Below, in pieces: positions 16,934-27,503 of a stretch of 64,000 nt of DNA; the stretch's first letter is position 1, and each line of letters opens with the position of its first letter. Source of the stretch: an uncultured Paracoccaceae bacterium (lineage in GTDB: Bacteria > Pseudomonadota > Alphaproteobacteria > Rhodobacterales > Rhodobacteraceae); contig CALFSV010000363.1 in assembly GCA_937916485.1 (NCBI GenBank), forward strand, positions 1 to 64,000, written 5' to 3'. A program made the position numbers and the translations under genes. The notes under the pieces were generated by a model, which worked only from the letters and a program-made list of their open reading frames with translations, was not told the DNA's origin and made no database searches.

Positions 16934-19900
16934 ATGAAAATCGAACGCAATTTCACCACCAAGGGTAGAGACGCCTACGCGGGCATCGACTTCCGCACCG
17001 CCGTATCCGAGATCCGCAATCCCGATGGCACCGTTGTGTTCAAGCTCGACACGCTCGAGGTTCCGGCCAAGTGGAGCCAGGTCGCCTCTGACGTCATCGC
17101 GCAAAAGTATTTCCGCAAGGCTGGTGTCCCCTCTGACCTCAAGCCCGTGCGTGAAAAGGGCGTGCCCGAGTTCCTGTGGCGCAGCGTTCCTGCCGAAGGT
17201 GCGACCTTTGGCGGCGAGACGAGCGCCAAGCAGGTGTTCGACCGTCTGGCCGGGGCCTGGACCTACTGGGGCTGGAAAGGTGGCTATTTCACCACCGAGG
17301 ATGACGCGCGTGCCTACTACGACGAGATGCGTCACATGCTGGCCGGACAGATGGCGGCCCCGAACTCGCCTCAGTGGTTCAACACCGGCCTGCATTGGGC
17401 CTACGGCATCGACGGCCCGGCGCAGGGTCACCACTATGTGGACTACAAGACCGGCAAGCTGACCCGCTCCACCTCGTCTTACGAGCATCCCCAGCCGCAT
17501 GCCTGCTTTATTCAGGGCGTCCAGGACGATCTGGTCAACGAGGGCGGCATCATGGACCTGTGGGTTCGTGAGGCGCGTCTGTTCAAGTACGGCTCTGGCA
17601 CCGGCACCAACTTCTCGATGTTGCGTGGCGAAGGCGAGAAACTGTCGGGCGGCGGCAAGTCGTCGGGCCTGATGGGCTTTCTCAAGATCGGTGACCGGGC
17701 AGCCGGTGCAATCAAGTCGGGCGGCACCACCCGCCGCGCTGCCAAGATGGTCATTGTCGATGCCGACCACCCCGATATCGAACAGTTCATCAACTGGAAG
17801 GTTCTAGAAGAGCAAAAGGTGGCGTCCATCGTCGCCGGCTCCAAGATGCATGAACAAAAGCTCAACGGTATCTTTGCCGCCATCAAGTCCTGGGACGGCG
17901 CTGTTGAGGCGGCCTATGATCCCAAGATCAACATGGCCCTCAAGGACGCTATCCGCGAGGCCAAGAAGGTCGCCATCCCCGACACTTACGTCAAGCGGGT
18001 GCTGGACTACGCCAAGCAGGGCCATACCTCGATCGAATTCCCGACCTATGACACCGACTGGGATTCCGAAGCCTACGCAAGCGTGTCTGGCCAGAACTCC
18101 AACAACTCCATCCGCGTGACCGACGCCTTCCTCAAGGCCGTCGAGCAGGATGGCGACTGGGAGCTTCTGAACCGCCGCGACGGCACCGTCGCCAAGACCA
18201 TCAAAGCCCGCGATCTGTGGGAGCAGGTCGGCCACGCCGCCTGGGCCTGTGCCGATCCCGGCATCCAGTACCACGACACTGTCAACGCCTGGCACACCTG
18301 CCCCGAGGATGGGGCGATCCGCGGATCGAACCCTTGCTCTGAGTACATGTTCCTGGACGACACGGCCTGCAACCTGGCCTCGATGAACCTGCTGACTTTC
18401 CACAAGAATGGTGAGTTCCAGGTCGAGGACTACATGCATGCCACCCGGCTCTGGACCCTGACGTTGGAAATCAGCGTGATGATGGCGCAGTTCCCCTCCA
18501 AGGAAATCGCGCAGCTGTCCTACGACTTCCGCACCCTTGGTCTTGGCTATGCCAACATCGGCGGCCTGCTGATGAACATGGGTCTTGGCTACGATTCCGC
18601 AGAAGGCCGGGCCATGGCCGGGGCGCTGACCGCGATCCTGACCGGCGTCTCCTACGCGACCTCTGCCGAGATCGCCGGAGAGCTGGGCGCCTTCTCGGGC
18701 TACCAGCGCAACAGCAGCCATATGCTGCGGGTCATCCGCAACCACCGTAACGCCGCCTACGGCAATGCCGATGGCTACGAGGACCTGGCGGTGCCGCCGG
18801 TTCCGCTGGACCATGCCAATTGCCCCGATCAGCGGCTGATCGCCTTGGCCAAATCGACTTGGGACGAGGCGCTGACCCTTGGGGAACAGCATGGCTACCG
18901 CAACGCACAGGTCAGCGTCATTGCCCCGACCGGCACCATCGGTCTGGTCATGGATTGCGACACCACCGGGATCGAGCCTGACTTTGCCCTGGTAAAGTTC
19001 AAGAAGCTGGCCGGTGGCGGCTACTTCAAGATCATCAACCGCTCGGTTCCGGCAGCCCTCGTAAAACTGGGCTATGGCTCGGCCCAGATCGAAGAGATTG
19101 TCAGCCATGCCGTCGGCCACGGCACGCTTGGCAATGCCCCCGGCATCAATCACACCGCCCTGATCGGCCACGGCTTTGGCCCGGCCGAGCTGGAAAAGAT
19201 CGAGGCAGCTCTGCCGTCGGCCTTTGACATCCGCTTTGTCTTTAACCAGTGGACCCTTGGCGAAGAGTTCTGCACCCGGACCCTGGGCATCCCCATGGCC
19301 AAGTTGAATGACCCCACTTTCGACCTGCTGCGCCATCTGGGCTTTAGCCGCGCCGACATCGACGCCGCCAACGACCATGTCTGCGGCACGATGACCCTGG
19401 AAGGGGCGCCGCACCTGAAGGTCGAGCACTACTCGGTCTTTGACTGCGCCAACCCCTGCGGAAAAAAGGGCAAGCGGTTCCTGAACGTCGACAGCCACAT
19501 CTACATGATGGCGGCAGCCCAATCGTTCATCTCGGGCGCGATCTCAAAGACGATCAACATGCCCAACGATGCTACGATCGAGGATTGCCAGAAGGCTTAC
19601 GAGTTGTCCTGGAGCCTTGGGATCAAGGCGAACGCCCTCTATCGCGACGGGTCAAAGCTGTCGCAGCCGCTGGCCTCTGCCCTGATCGAAGACGATGAAG
19701 ATGCCGCCGAAACCCTGGCCTCGGGTACGCCTCAGGCCAAGGCGGAAGTCTTGGCCGAGAAGATTATCGAGAAAGTCATCATCCAGGAAATCCGCAACCG
19801 CGAGCGGGAAAAGATGCCCCAGCGCCGCAAGGGCTATACCCAAAAGGCGATGGTCGGCGGTCACAAGGTCTACCTGCGGACCGGCGAATATGAGGATGGC

Positions 19901-20587
19901 TCTCTGGGTGAGATCTTCATCGACATGCACAAGGAAGGCGCGGGCTTCCGGGCGATGATGAACAACTTTGCCATCGCAGTGTCGGTTGGCCTGCAATACG
20001 GGGTGCCGCTGGAGGAGTTCGTGGACGCCTTCACTTTCACCAAGTTCGAGCCTGCCGGCATGGTGCAGGGCAACGACTCGATCAAGCAGGCGACCTCGAT
20101 CCTGGACTACATCTTCCGCGAACTGGCGGTCAGCTACCTCGACCGGACCGATCTGGCCCACGTAAAGCCAGAAGGTCATTCGTTCGACGATCTCGGCCGG
20201 GGCGAAGAAGAGGGTGTGTCCAACATCCGCCCACCAAGCGAGACTGCCGCGAACAAGTCGCTTGAGGTCCTCAAGCAGATCAGCTCGACCGGGTATCTGC
20301 GCAAGCGGGTTCCGCAAGAGCTGATGGTGATGCAGGGCGGCATGGGGGCGATGGCATTCGATATCGCGTCCGATCCGATGGCGGCCATCGCGACGATGGT
20401 GCCTTCCGTCACGACCTCAAGCGAGACTGCCATGGCCTCGGGGACTGTGGGGATCACAGCCCGCGACAAGGCCAAGATGCAGGGCTACGAAGGCGATCCG
20501 TGCGGCGAGTGTGGCAACTACACGCTGGTGCGCAATGGCACCTGCATGAAGTGCAACACCTGCGGCGGAACCAGCGGGTGCAGCTGA
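16934..20587 (+). CDS. nrdJ: Vitamin B12-dependent (class II) ribonucleoside-diphosphate reductase
   Basis: Reduces ribonucleotides to deoxyribonucleotides using adenosylcobalamin, independent of oxygen. The 1217-residue protein is of the long class II type. Seen in order: [10 protein letters not shown] near residue 145, the HACFIQGV cysteine near 190, the radical-site block [11 protein letters not shown] near 463, followed by CNLASMN, then the phosphate-binding IAPTGTIG motif, and a C-terminal zinc-ribbon-like tail with CGECGNYTL and CMKCNTCGG, which supplies the redox-active cysteines. The ATG follows AGAGGGGC. It is preceded by two NrdR-like boxes and followed by palindromes and a strong terminator. 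No other reductase class is in the window. Confidence 0.97.
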   Translation: MKIERNFTTKGRDAYAGIDFRTAVSEIRNPDGTVVFKLDTLEVPAKWSQVASDVIAQKYFRKAGVPSDLKPVREKGVPEFLWRSVPAEGATFGGETSAKQVFDRLAGAWTYWGWKGGYFTTEDDARAYYDEMRHMLAGQMAAPNSPQWFNTGLHWAYGIDGPAQGHHYVDYKTGKLTRSTSSYEHPQPHACFIQGVQDDLVNEGGIMDLWVREARLFKYGSGTGTNFSMLRGEGEKLSGGGKSSGLMGFLKIGDRAAGAIKSGGTTRRAAKMVIVDADHPDIEQFINWKVLEEQKVASIVAGSKMHEQKLNGIFAAIKSWDGAVEAAYDPKINMALKDAIREAKKVAIPDTYVKRVLDYAKQGHTSIEFPTYDTDWDSEAYASVSGQNSNNSIRVTDAFLKAVEQDGDWELLNRRDGTVAKTIKARDLWEQVGHAAWACADPGIQYHDTVNAWHTCPEDGAIRGSNPCSEYMFLDDTACNLASMNLLTFHKNGEFQVEDYMHATRLWTLTLEISVMMAQFPSKEIAQLSYDFRTLGLGYANIGGLLMNMGLGYDSAEGRAMAGALTAILTGVSYATSAEIAGELGAFSGYQRNSSHMLRVIRNHRNAAYGNADGYEDLAVPPVPLDHANCPDQRLIALAKSTWDEALTLGEQHGYRNAQVSVIAPTGTIGLVMDCDTTGIEPDFALVKFKKLAGGGYFKIINRSVPAALVKLGYGSAQIEEIVSHAVGHGTLGNAPGINHTALIGHGFGPAELEKIEAALPSAFDIRFVFNQWTLGEEFCTRTLGIPMAKLNDPTFDLLRHLGFSRADIDAANDHVCGTMTLEGAPHLKVEHYSVFDCANPCGKKGKRFLNVDSHIYMMAAAQSFISGAISKTINMPNDATIEDCQKAYELSWSLGIKANALYRDGSKLSQPLASALIEDDEDAAETLASGTPQAKAEVLAEKIIEKVIIQEIRNREREKMPQRRKGYTQKAMVGGHKVYLRTGEYEDGSLGEIFIDMHKEGAGFRAMMNNFAIAVSVGLQYGVPLEEFVDAFTFTKFEPAGMVQGNDSIKQATSILDYIFRELAVSYLDRTDLAHVKPEGHSFDDLGRGEEEGVSNIRPPSETAANKSLEVLKQISSTGYLRKRVPQELMVMQGGMGAMAFDIASDPMAAIATMVPSVTTSSETAMASGTVGITARDKAKMQGYEGDPCGECGNYTLVRNGTCMKCNTCGGTSGCS

Positions 20588-20590
20588 GCC

Positions 20591-20614
20591 TCAAAATCTT
20601 AGTTAAGATTTTGA
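20591..20614. repeat. Perfect inverted repeat after nrdJ
   Basis: TCAAAATCTTA and its exact reverse complement TAAGATTTTGA are separated by two bases (GT). It begins four bases after the nrdJ stop. It lacks a T-run, so it is more likely an mRNA 3' structure or repeat than a terminator. Confidence 0.75.
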
Positions 20615-20632
20615 ATTAAGGCGACGACACAA

Positions 20633-20662
20633 GCTCAGGAATTTTCGCGAAAATTCCTGAGC
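20633..20662. repeat. 30-bp perfect palindrome after nrdJ
   Basis: Left half GCTCAGGAATTTTCG is followed directly by its exact complement CGAAAATTCCTGAGC, with no loop. It lies 18 bases after the preceding inverted repeat. A loop-free palindrome of this length is a poor terminator but a good protein-binding or cruciform site; TTTTCGCGAAAA is its core. Confidence 0.8.
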
Positions 20663-20759
20663 GACAAGTTCCGGGGCGGGTGCGCTCGCCTCTGACGCGG
20701 ATCGGGCCGCAGGCAAAAAACCGGGCGGTACAAATAACTGAGCCTGATCAGCGAACCTC

Positions 20760-20786
20760 GGGGCCCCAAAGCGGGGCCCCTTTTTC
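20760..20786 (+). terminator. Rho-independent terminator of nrdJ
   Basis: GGGGCCCC, a five-base loop, GGGGCCCC and then TTTTTC form a strong GC hairpin with a T-run. It lies 173 bases after the nrdJ stop and just before the convergent gnd stop, so the nrdJ mRNA has a long structured 3' region. Confidence 0.85.
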
Positions 20787-20794
20787 TTGACGCC

Positions 20795-22219
20795 TCAGAC
20801 GTAGTGCCCGCCCCAAGGTCCGTGATGGCCTTTCTTGTCGTCGTCCATGCGCTCAAACCCATGCGCGCCAAAGAAATCGCGTTGTCCCTGGATCATGTTG
20901 GCCGTGCCGCGCCCTGTCCGCATGGTGTCGAAATAGGCCAGCCCCGAGGCCAGCGCAGGGGCTGCCAAGCCTGACAAGGCCGATTGCGCCATCGTGGTCC
21001 GCAGGGCGTCATGGTTGGACTTGAGCCGGTCGGCAAAGTAGGGGGCGAACATCAGGTTCCGCCCGGCATCCTCGGCAAGCGCTGCTGCCATATCGTCAAG
21101 CATGGCCGACCGGATGATGCAGCCTTCGCGCCAGACCTTGGCGATCTCGGGCAAGGGCAGGGCCCAGCCAAAGGAGTCAGAGGCGGCGGCGATCATGCCA
21201 AAGCCCTGCGCATAGCACAGGATCTTGCCGGCCATCAGCGCCCTCTCAAGGTCATCCGTTTTCAGGACGCCGGCTGCCAGAGCCTTGGGCGCAGCCCCGA
21301 ACAGGGCCTCGCCCTCCTGCCGTTCAGGCAGGCGGGACGACAGGTTGCGCGCAGTCACGGCCGCCTCGATCGCGGGGATGGGGGCGGCGAGATGCTGCGC
21401 CTCGATCACGGTCCAGCGGCCGGTGCCCTTTTGCCCGGCGGCGTCCTTGATCACGTCGAGCATGGGCCCGCCAGTACGCGGATCGGCGGCGGCGGCGACT
21501 TTGCCGGATATTTCAATGAGGTAAGACTGCAAAGGTCCCTTGTTCCACGTCTCAAAGACCTCGGCAATGGCGCTGGCCTCCATCCCCATGCCGTCGCGCA
21601 TGATGCCGTAAACCTCAGCGATCATCTGCATGTCGGCGTATTCAATCCCGTTGTGCACAGCCTTGACGAAATGCCCGGCCCCTTCCTCACCCATCCAGGT
21701 GGCGCAGGGCGTGCCTTCGAAATCGGCGGCGATGGCGGTCAGGATGTGGGACACCCGGTCCCAATACGCCTTCTTACCACCGCCCATGATGGATGGGCCG
21801 TGGCGGGCGCCTTCTTCGCCGCCCGAAACACCGATGCCAAGGAACGGCCCGTCGTCCGCCCGGGCGCGGCGGTTGGTGTCGTGGAAATTGGCGTTGCCCG
21901 CGTCGATGATCAGGTCATCGGGGTCCAGAAGCGGGCGCAGGGCCGCGATCTGCTGATCTACAGCCTCACCGGCGGGGACCATAAGGATGATGGCGCGGGG
22001 CCTGCGGATGGCGGCCACAAGCGCCTCGAGACTGTCGGTCGGCGTGATGCGCGGGGCCAGATCACCCGCCTCCTTGGCAAAGCTGTGGGTGACGCTGGTG
22101 GTCCGGTTCCAGACCGCAATGTCAAAGCCGTTGTCCGCGATATTGAGCGCCAGAGCCGCCCCCATGGTGCCAAGGCCGATCAGGCCGATCTCTGCGGGTC
22201 CGGTGGTGGGGTCTGTCAC
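20795..22219 (-). CDS. gnd: 6-phosphogluconate dehydrogenase (decarboxylating)
   Basis: Converts 6-phosphogluconate to ribulose 5-phosphate with NADP+. The 474-residue length is that of the long enzyme form. It shows the dinucleotide fold GLIGLGTMGAALALNI, the substrate block GVSGGEEGARHGPSIMGGG, the catalytic KAVHNGIEYADMQ segment (Lys and Asn) and the C-terminal QRDFFGAHGFER tail that reaches the partner subunit. I chose the GTG at 22219, which overlaps the upstream gene's stop as GTGA; longer in-frame starts are within that gene. Coupling with a gluconolactonase-like gene fits the gluconate/pentose phosphate route. Confidence 0.95.
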   Translation of the reverse strand: MTDPTTGPAEIGLIGLGTMGAALALNIADNGFDIAVWNRTTSVTHSFAKEAGDLAPRITPTDSLEALVAAIRRPRAIILMVPAGEAVDQQIAALRPLLDPDDLIIDAGNANFHDTNRRARADDGPFLGIGVSGGEEGARHGPSIMGGGKKAYWDRVSHILTAIAADFEGTPCATWMGEEGAGHFVKAVHNGIEYADMQMIAEVYGIMRDGMGMEASAIAEVFETWNKGPLQSYLIEISGKVAAAADPRTGGPMLDVIKDAAGQKGTGRWTVIEAQHLAAPIPAIEAAVTARNLSSRLPERQEGEALFGAAPKALAAGVLKTDDLERALMAGKILCYAQGFGMIAAASDSFGWALPLPEIAKVWREGCIIRSAMLDDMAAALAEDAGRNLMFAPYFADRLKSNHDALRTTMAQSALSGLAAPALASGLAYFDTMRTGRGTANMIQGQRDFFGAHGFERMDDDKKGHHGPWGGHYV

Positions 22220-23109
22220 GGTATCTGTACTCCGTTGCGGTTCAAGGTGATTGCGTAAAGGCTTGTTGTGCCAGTGATATAGAGGCGATGCTTGGCGCGT
22301 CCGCCAAAGCAGATGTTGGACACGACCTCGGGCACCTTGATCTTGCCCATCAGGTGCCCGTCTGGCGCGATACAATGCACCCCGTCGCCTGCCGAGGACC
22401 AGACGTTGCCATCGCGGTCCAGCCGGATGCCATCGGCGCAGCCTGTGTCGATTGTGTGGAAATGCCGCCCGTTCAAGGCGCTGCCCCCCGACACATCATA
22501 GACCCGGATATGCTGCGGATCGTCCGAGTACATGCGTCCGGTATCGGCCACGTAGAGAAGGGATTCGTCGGGTGAAAAGGCCAGCCCGTTGGGGCACATC
22601 ATGTCGGTGATAACCGCCTTGATCGTGCCACTGGGATCAACCCTGTAGACATGGCAGGGCTGTTCCTGTTCGGCCCGGTAGCCTTCGTAATCGGTCATAA
22701 TCCCATAATGCGGATCGGTGAACCAGATCGCCCCGTCCGACGCGACCACGACATCGTTGGGTGAGTTCAGGCGCTTGCCGTCATGGCTGTCCGCGATGAC
22801 GGTAATGCTGCCGTCATGTTCGGTCCGGGTCACCCGGCGGGTGCCATGTTCGCAGGACACCAACCGCCCCTGTCTGTCGCGGGTATGTCCGTTGGCATAG
22901 TTCGATGGTGCCCGGTAGGTGCTTAGCCCGCTTGTCGGTCCCCAGCGCATGATCCGGTTGTTGGGAATGTCTGAAAACAGCAGGCAGTCCGCATCGCCAA
23001 ACCAGACCGGTCCCTCGACCCAGTCGAACCCCGATGCCAGCTTTTGCAGCGGTGCGTTGTGCATGACAAAATGGCTGAAGGCTGGGTCAATGATTTCAAT
23101 GTCTTGCAT
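22216..23109 (-). CDS. SMP-30/gluconolactonase-family lactonase
   Basis: A 297-residue six-bladed beta-propeller hydrolase of sugar lactones. Metal ligands are recognisable: Glu in VEGPVWF (about residue 33), Asn-Asp in NSPNDVVV (about 116), the CPNGLAFSPDESLLYV blade, and Asp in CADGIRLDRDG (about 226). It has no clear signal peptide and should be cytosolic. The stop overlaps gnd, so the pair is co-translated; it may hydrolyse a gluconolactone-type substrate, but SMP-30 proteins vary widely in specificity. Confidence 0.88.
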   Translation of the reverse strand: MQDIEIIDPAFSHFVMHNAPLQKLASGFDWVEGPVWFGDADCLLFSDIPNNRIMRWGPTSGLSTYRAPSNYANGHTRDRQGRLVSCEHGTRRVTRTEHDGSITVIADSHDGKRLNSPNDVVVASDGAIWFTDPHYGIMTDYEGYRAEQEQPCHVYRVDPSGTIKAVITDMMCPNGLAFSPDESLLYVADTGRMYSDDPQHIRVYDVSGGSALNGRHFHTIDTGCADGIRLDRDGNVWSSAGDGVHCIAPDGHLMGKIKVPEVVSNICFGGRAKHRLYITGTTSLYAITLNRNGVQIP

Positions 23110-23316
23110 GGCGGTCCTGTGCTTTTCTCAGGTTGCGTGCAGGCTGGCGCGCGGTCTAGCGCCGTCCTGACGGACAAGGGGCAAAAACAGGTAAAAAGGG
23201 CACTCTTTTTCGGACTTGCCTCTGGTGCGGCATGGCGGCGAGGGTCACCATAGGCAAGGCATCCCGGATTTGTCGATCCGAAAACGGGCAGCCAGGCAAA
23301 TGCGAAGGAGCAGGCG

Positions 23317-24972
23317 ATGGCAGGCAGTCAGGTGACAATCGCGCAGATCGAGGCGGCAGAGGCGCTTTTGGGCTTGGCTCTGACCGCGGCAGAACGGCGG
23401 CAGATGGCGGGGAACATCGACGATCAGATCGGCATGGCCCAATCCCTCCGCGAGGTATCGTTGCCAAACAGCGCTGCCCCGGCCAGCCGGTTCGATCCAA
23501 GGCCGCCGGGGTTCACGATGCCGACCGCGCGGGGTGTCACCGGCTCTGTGATCAGCCGCTCTTTGCCTGACAGCGACGAGGATATCGCTTTTGCCTCGGT
23601 CCCGGAACTTGGCTATTGGATCCACACGGGCCAGTTGACCAGCCGTCGCCTGACCGAGATTTATCTGGCCCGCATCGCGGCCCTTGATCCCGTCTTGAAG
23701 TGCTGGGCCACGGTGACCGCCGATCTGGCACTGGCCGAGGCTGACGGAATGGACGCCCTGACCACCGCCGGGCGCAGTCTTGGGCCGCTGCACGGACTGC
23801 CCTATGGCCTGAAGGACCTGTTCGACACCAAGGGCATAGCGACCGGATGGGGGGCGGAGCCGTTTCGGGACCGCCTGCCGGACGCCGACGCGGCAATCGT
23901 GCAGAAACTGCGCGCGGCGGGCGCGGTCCTGTTGGGCAAGACGACCCTGGGGGCGCTGGCCTATGGCGATATCTGGTACGGGGGGACGACCCGAAACCCC
24001 TGGAACGTTGAGGAAGGGTCAAGCGGGTCCAGTGCCGGGTCCGCCTCTGCCACAGCTGCGGGGCTTTGCGCCTTTTCCATCGGGACCGAAACGCTCGGCT
24101 CGATCACCTCACCCTCGCAGCGCTGTGGGACGACCGGCCTGCGCCCGACCTATGGAAGGGTCAGCCGGGCCGGGGCCATGGCGCTGTGCTGGAGCCTCGA
24201 CAAGGTCGGGCCCATCGCAAGGGGGGTAGAGGATTGCGCCCTTGTGCTGGAGGCCCTGAATGGAGGCGATGGGAACGACCGTGGCAGTATCGATGCAGTA
24301 TTCCATTTTGATATTACGACATCATTAGAGGGAATGAAGGTCGGCTATTTGCCTGCGGCCTTTGAAGAGGGCGCGACGGACGTGGACCGGGCAGCGCTTG
24401 CCGCGGTGCGGGACCTTGGCGTCGAGGTGGTGCCTGTCGCCCTGCCTGACCTGCCATGGGACGCCTTGATGCTGATCCTGTTTGCCGAAGCGGCAGCCGC
24501 CTTTGCCGATCTGACCGAAACCGGGCTGGATGACACCCTGACTTGGCAGGACGATGCCGCATGGCCCAACACCTTCCGCAAGGCGCGTTTCATCTCGGCC
24601 GTTGATGTGGTGCAGGCGGATCGCGTGCGCCTTTTGGCGATGCAGGCGCTTGAAGGGGTGTTTGCGCAGGTCGACGCGATGGTGGGACCGTTCGAGACTG
24701 GGCCAATGCTTGTGGCGTCGAACTTTACCGGGCACCCCTGTCTGCATTTGAGGGCCGGCTTCAACCGGTATCCAACGCGGGACCGCCGGACGCTTATGGA
24801 TGGGCCGGTGCCAATATCGGACGCCACCGAGGCACCGCTTTTCGAGGTGCCGCAGGGGATTTCCCTTTGGGGCAGGCTGTTTGACGAAGGCCGCCTCTTG
24901 TCGCTGGGGATCGCGCTGGAGCGGGCGTTGGGGGTGGCCGGACGACGACCGGAGCAGGCGACCAACTTCTAA
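23317..24972 (+). CDS. Amidase signature family amidohydrolase
   Basis: A 551-residue serine amidase using the Ser-cisSer-Lys triad. The Lys is in YGLKDLFDTKG (near residue 168), the cis-Ser in EGSSGSSAGSA (near 232), and the nucleophilic Ser in GTETLGSITSPSQRCG (near 256). An N-terminal helical extension (residues 1-110) precedes the amidase fold, as in long family members. Relatives include acetamidases, GatA-like and aryl amidases; the substrate is not predictable. The ATG follows AAGGAG six bases upstream. It stands alone between the divergent lactonase gene and tRNA-Thr. Confidence 0.9.
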   Translation: MAGSQVTIAQIEAAEALLGLALTAAERRQMAGNIDDQIGMAQSLREVSLPNSAAPASRFDPRPPGFTMPTARGVTGSVISRSLPDSDEDIAFASVPELGYWIHTGQLTSRRLTEIYLARIAALDPVLKCWATVTADLALAEADGMDALTTAGRSLGPLHGLPYGLKDLFDTKGIATGWGAEPFRDRLPDADAAIVQKLRAAGAVLLGKTTLGALAYGDIWYGGTTRNPWNVEEGSSGSSAGSASATAAGLCAFSIGTETLGSITSPSQRCGTTGLRPTYGRVSRAGAMALCWSLDKVGPIARGVEDCALVLEALNGGDGNDRGSIDAVFHFDITTSLEGMKVGYLPAAFEEGATDVDRAALAAVRDLGVEVVPVALPDLPWDALMLILFAEAAAAFADLTETGLDDTLTWQDDAAWPNTFRKARFISAVDVVQADRVRLLAMQALEGVFAQVDAMVGPFETGPMLVASNFTGHPCLHLRAGFNRYPTRDRRTLMDGPVPISDATEAPLFEVPQGISLWGRLFDEGRLLSLGIALERALGVAGRRPEQATNF

Positions 24973-25029
24973 GCACAACCTACACGCCCCTAGGCCACGT
25001 CCAGAGCAACATATCGAGGGATTTGGGGA

Positions 25030-25104
<75 letters not shown>

Positions 25105-25248
25105 GCGTGAGCGGCCTTTTACAAGTCCGGTGTCGGAGTGCAAGAGCTTTTGTGCCCATTTCACGGGCGGGACTGCGTTCGGCATCAGATCGCGCGACAA
25201 ACCCGCCTCGGCTGGACGGTGCGCCCAAGGCACAGTATCACCGTTATC

Positions 25249-25431
25249 ATGAAAACACCCCGTCAAAACCCGCCCCGCGCGGAGGATCGTAAAGAGCGGC
25301 TCAAGGCCGCTCTCAAAGTCAACATTGCCCGGCGCAAGGCGCAGGCCGCCGCCAAGGCAAAAACGACAGGACAGGCAACGACGGGACAGGCGGCGCAGAC
25401 CGCCTCGACCCAAGAGGCAGAGGACAGCTAG
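25249..25431 (+). CDS. Small basic hypothetical protein upstream of murA
   Basis: A 60-residue, strongly basic then Ala/Thr/Gln-rich protein (begins [20 protein letters not shown], with [14 protein letters not shown] following). I do not recognise a domain; it looks disordered and could bind nucleic acid. Its stop TAG is three bases before the murA ATG, so it is almost certainly in the murA operon. I chose the ATG at 25249 because upstream codons resemble non-coding DNA near the tRNA. Confidence 0.65.
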   Translation: MKTPRQNPPRAEDRKERLKAALKVNIARRKAQAAAKAKTTGQATTGQAAQTASTQEAEDS

Positions 25432-25433
25432 GC

Positions 25434-26702
25434 ATGGATTCAATCATCGTCAGGGGCGGGCGACCCCTTAGCGGGCAAATCCCGATTGCCGGGGCCAAGA
25501 ACGCCTGTCTGACCCTGATGCCGGCGACGCTGCTGAGCGAAGAGCCGTTGACCCTGACGAATGCCCCCCGGCTGAGCGACATCAAGACGATGACCCTGCT
25601 GCTGCAATCGCTGGGGGCCGAAGTGTCGTCGATGCAAGGCGGCAAGGTTTTGGCCCTGTCGTCACACGGGTTGAACGGTGCGCGGGCGGATTACGACATC
25701 GTTCGCAAGATGCGGGCGTCGAACCTTGTCCTTGGTCCGCTGCTGGCGCGGCTGGGCGAGGCGGTCGTGTCTTTGCCGGGCGGTTGCGCCATCGGTGCGC
25801 GCCCTATGGACATTCATATCGATGCCCTGACCGCCCTTGGGGCCGAGATCGAGTTGCGCGACGGATACCTTCACGCCAAGGCCCCCGGCGGGTTGAAAGG
25901 GGCGTTGGTGCCGCTGCGCTTTGCCTCTGTCGGGGCGACCGAGAACGTGTTGATGGCTGCGACCCTCGCCAAGGGCACGACCGTGATCGAGAACGCCGCC
26001 CGCGAGCCTGAGATCGTCGACCTTGCCGACTGCCTGCGTCGGATGGGCGCCCAGATCGACGGCGATGGGACATCGCGGATCGAGGTTCAGGGTGTCGACC
26101 GGCTGGGTGGGGCGACCCACCGGGTTGTCACCGACCGGATCGAACTGGGCACCTACATGCTGGCCCCGGTCATCGCCGGGGGCGAGGTCGAATGCCTGGG
26201 CGGGCGGATTGCCCTGGTCGAGGCCTTCGTGGCCAAGCTGCGATTGGCAGGTGTCGAGGTGACTGAGACGGCGACGGGCCTGACGGTCCGCCGCAGCGGT
26301 GAGCTGACCCGCGCGGTGGATGTAGTGACAGAGCCATTCCCCGGCTTTCCCACCGACCTGCAGGCCCAGATGATGGCGATGCTTTGCACCGCCCAAGGCA
26401 CCAGCCTGCTGGAAGAGCGGATATTCGAAAACCGTTTCATGCATGCGCCGGAACTGATGCGCATGGGGGCCGAGATCGAGGTGAGCGGCGGGCAGGCCCG
26501 GGTGACGGGCGTGCCCCGCCTCAAGGGCGCTCCGGTCATGGCGACGGATCTGCGGGCGAGCGTGTCGCTGATCCTTGCCGGTCTGGCGGCCGAAGGGCAG
26601 ACCCAGGTCAACCGGGTCTACCACCTGGATCGAGGCTACGAGCATGTCGAGGACAAGTTGCGCGCCGTCGGCGCAGACATTGAGCGGGTGCCCGGATCAT
26701 GA
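25434..26702 (+). CDS. murA: UDP-N-acetylglucosamine 1-carboxyvinyltransferase MurA
   Basis: Transfers enolpyruvate from PEP to UDP-GlcNAc, the first committed step of peptidoglycan synthesis in the cytoplasm. The 422-residue protein has [15 protein letters not shown] (catalytic Lys/Asn), the fosfomycin-target cysteine near residue 118 in [37 protein letters not shown] and [16 protein letters not shown]. The presence of Cys rather than Asp suggests a fosfomycin-sensitive enzyme. The stop overlaps the DUF2948 gene (ATGA). Confidence 0.97.
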   Translation: MDSIIVRGGRPLSGQIPIAGAKNACLTLMPATLLSEEPLTLTNAPRLSDIKTMTLLLQSLGAEVSSMQGGKVLALSSHGLNGARADYDIVRKMRASNLVLGPLLARLGEAVVSLPGGCAIGARPMDIHIDALTALGAEIELRDGYLHAKAPGGLKGALVPLRFASVGATENVLMAATLAKGTTVIENAAREPEIVDLADCLRRMGAQIDGDGTSRIEVQGVDRLGGATHRVVTDRIELGTYMLAPVIAGGEVECLGGRIALVEAFVAKLRLAGVEVTETATGLTVRRSGELTRAVDVVTEPFPGFPTDLQAQMMAMLCTAQGTSLLEERIFENRFMHAPELMRMGAEIEVSGGQARVTGVPRLKGAPVMATDLRASVSLILAGLAAEGQTQVNRVYHLDRGYEHVEDKLRAVGADIERVPGS

Positions 26703-27160
26703 CCGAAGACGCAAGTTTTCACGATGGAGTGGAAAAGCCGCTGCGGCTTCAGGCTTTTGACGCAGAGGATCTGTCGGTCCTGTCGGCGCTGGTCCAGGAC
26801 GCGATCTTTCCCGCATCCGACATGCGCTGGCTGGCCAAGGACCGGCGGTTTGCCGTCCTTGTGAACCGCTACCGCTGGGAGGCCGGCACCCGTCTTCCCG
26901 AACGGGTCCGCACGATGCTGACCATCGAAGAGGTCGAGGCGGTCCGAAGCCAGGGCGTGCCCAAGGGCGATGCCGATACGGTGCTGTCGCTGTTGTCCGT
27001 GACCTTCGAGCCAGGGGAAGAGGGGCGGGGGACCGTTCTTCTGACGCTGGCCGGGGATGGCGTGATCGCGGTCGATGTGGCCGTGCTGGAAGTGGTGCTG
27101 CGCGATGTGACCCGGCCCTATACGGCCCCGTCCCGCCGGACCCCTTCCCACCCGGAATGA
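26699..27160 (+). CDS. DUF2948 family protein
   Basis: A 153-residue cytosolic protein. Recognisable DUF2948 features are [22 protein letters not shown], the [21 protein letters not shown] block and [27 protein letters not shown]. The role is unknown. It is coupled to murA by an ATGA overlap and followed by hisD after a 343-bp gap; murA-DUF2948-hisD is a conserved alphaproteobacterial order as far as I know. Confidence 0.85.
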   Translation: MTEDASFHDGVEKPLRLQAFDAEDLSVLSALVQDAIFPASDMRWLAKDRRFAVLVNRYRWEAGTRLPERVRTMLTIEEVEAVRSQGVPKGDADTVLSLLSVTFEPGEEGRGTVLLTLAGDGVIAVDVAVLEVVLRDVTRPYTAPSRRTPSHPE

Positions 27161-27503
27161 CCTATGACGTCCGCGTCCTGAGCGCAGGGGTCGCCTACCG
27201 CCGCTGCAGCATTGGTCCCGTCGCCCGACTTCCCCGTGCCATGGTCCGTTCAGGGTTAGGGGCAGAAGTTGGGGGCCGAAGTTAGGGGCAGGCCGCGCAG
27301 CATGGATATGTGGTCGAGATCCTCATGATCTTGGCGCTGGATGGTCCCGTTTGACGATTGCGCGCCTGCGCCGCATTCCCCCTGAGCTTGGCCCTGCGGG
27401 CCAAGCGGGGCCTCCGGCGGGGATATTTTTGGCGAGATGAGGGGGATGCCGGCATTGCTGGTCCCAAGGTCGGGCGCTATGTGAGGCGCAAAGGAGACCC
27501 GCC
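27161..27503. other. Intergenic region between DUF2948 gene and hisD (343 bp)
   Basis: No gene is evident. Near 27255-27291 a GTTAGGGGCAG block occurs twice around GAAGTTGGGGGCC. At 27387-27405 there is a perfect hairpin, CTTGGCCC-TGC-GGGCCAAG. This is followed by the dispersed repeat described separately. The hisD ribosome-binding sequence AAAGGAGA lies near 27490. Confidence 0.6.
27409..27442 (+). repeat. Dispersed intergenic repeat, copy 2 (GGCGGGGATATTTTTGGC type)
   Basis: The segment reads GGCCTCCGGCGG then GGATATTTTTGGCGAGATGA. Its last 23 bases (27420-27442) recur exactly as the reverse complement at 46554-46576, and similar blocks occur at 12247-12326 and 58723-58772. All copies lie between genes. 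Confidence 0.8.

Noticed and set aside
17804..19522. Long open frame on the minus strand inside nrdJ
   Set aside because: It is antisense to a highly conserved class II reductase; long antisense frames are common in high-GC DNA and this one has no recognisable domain.
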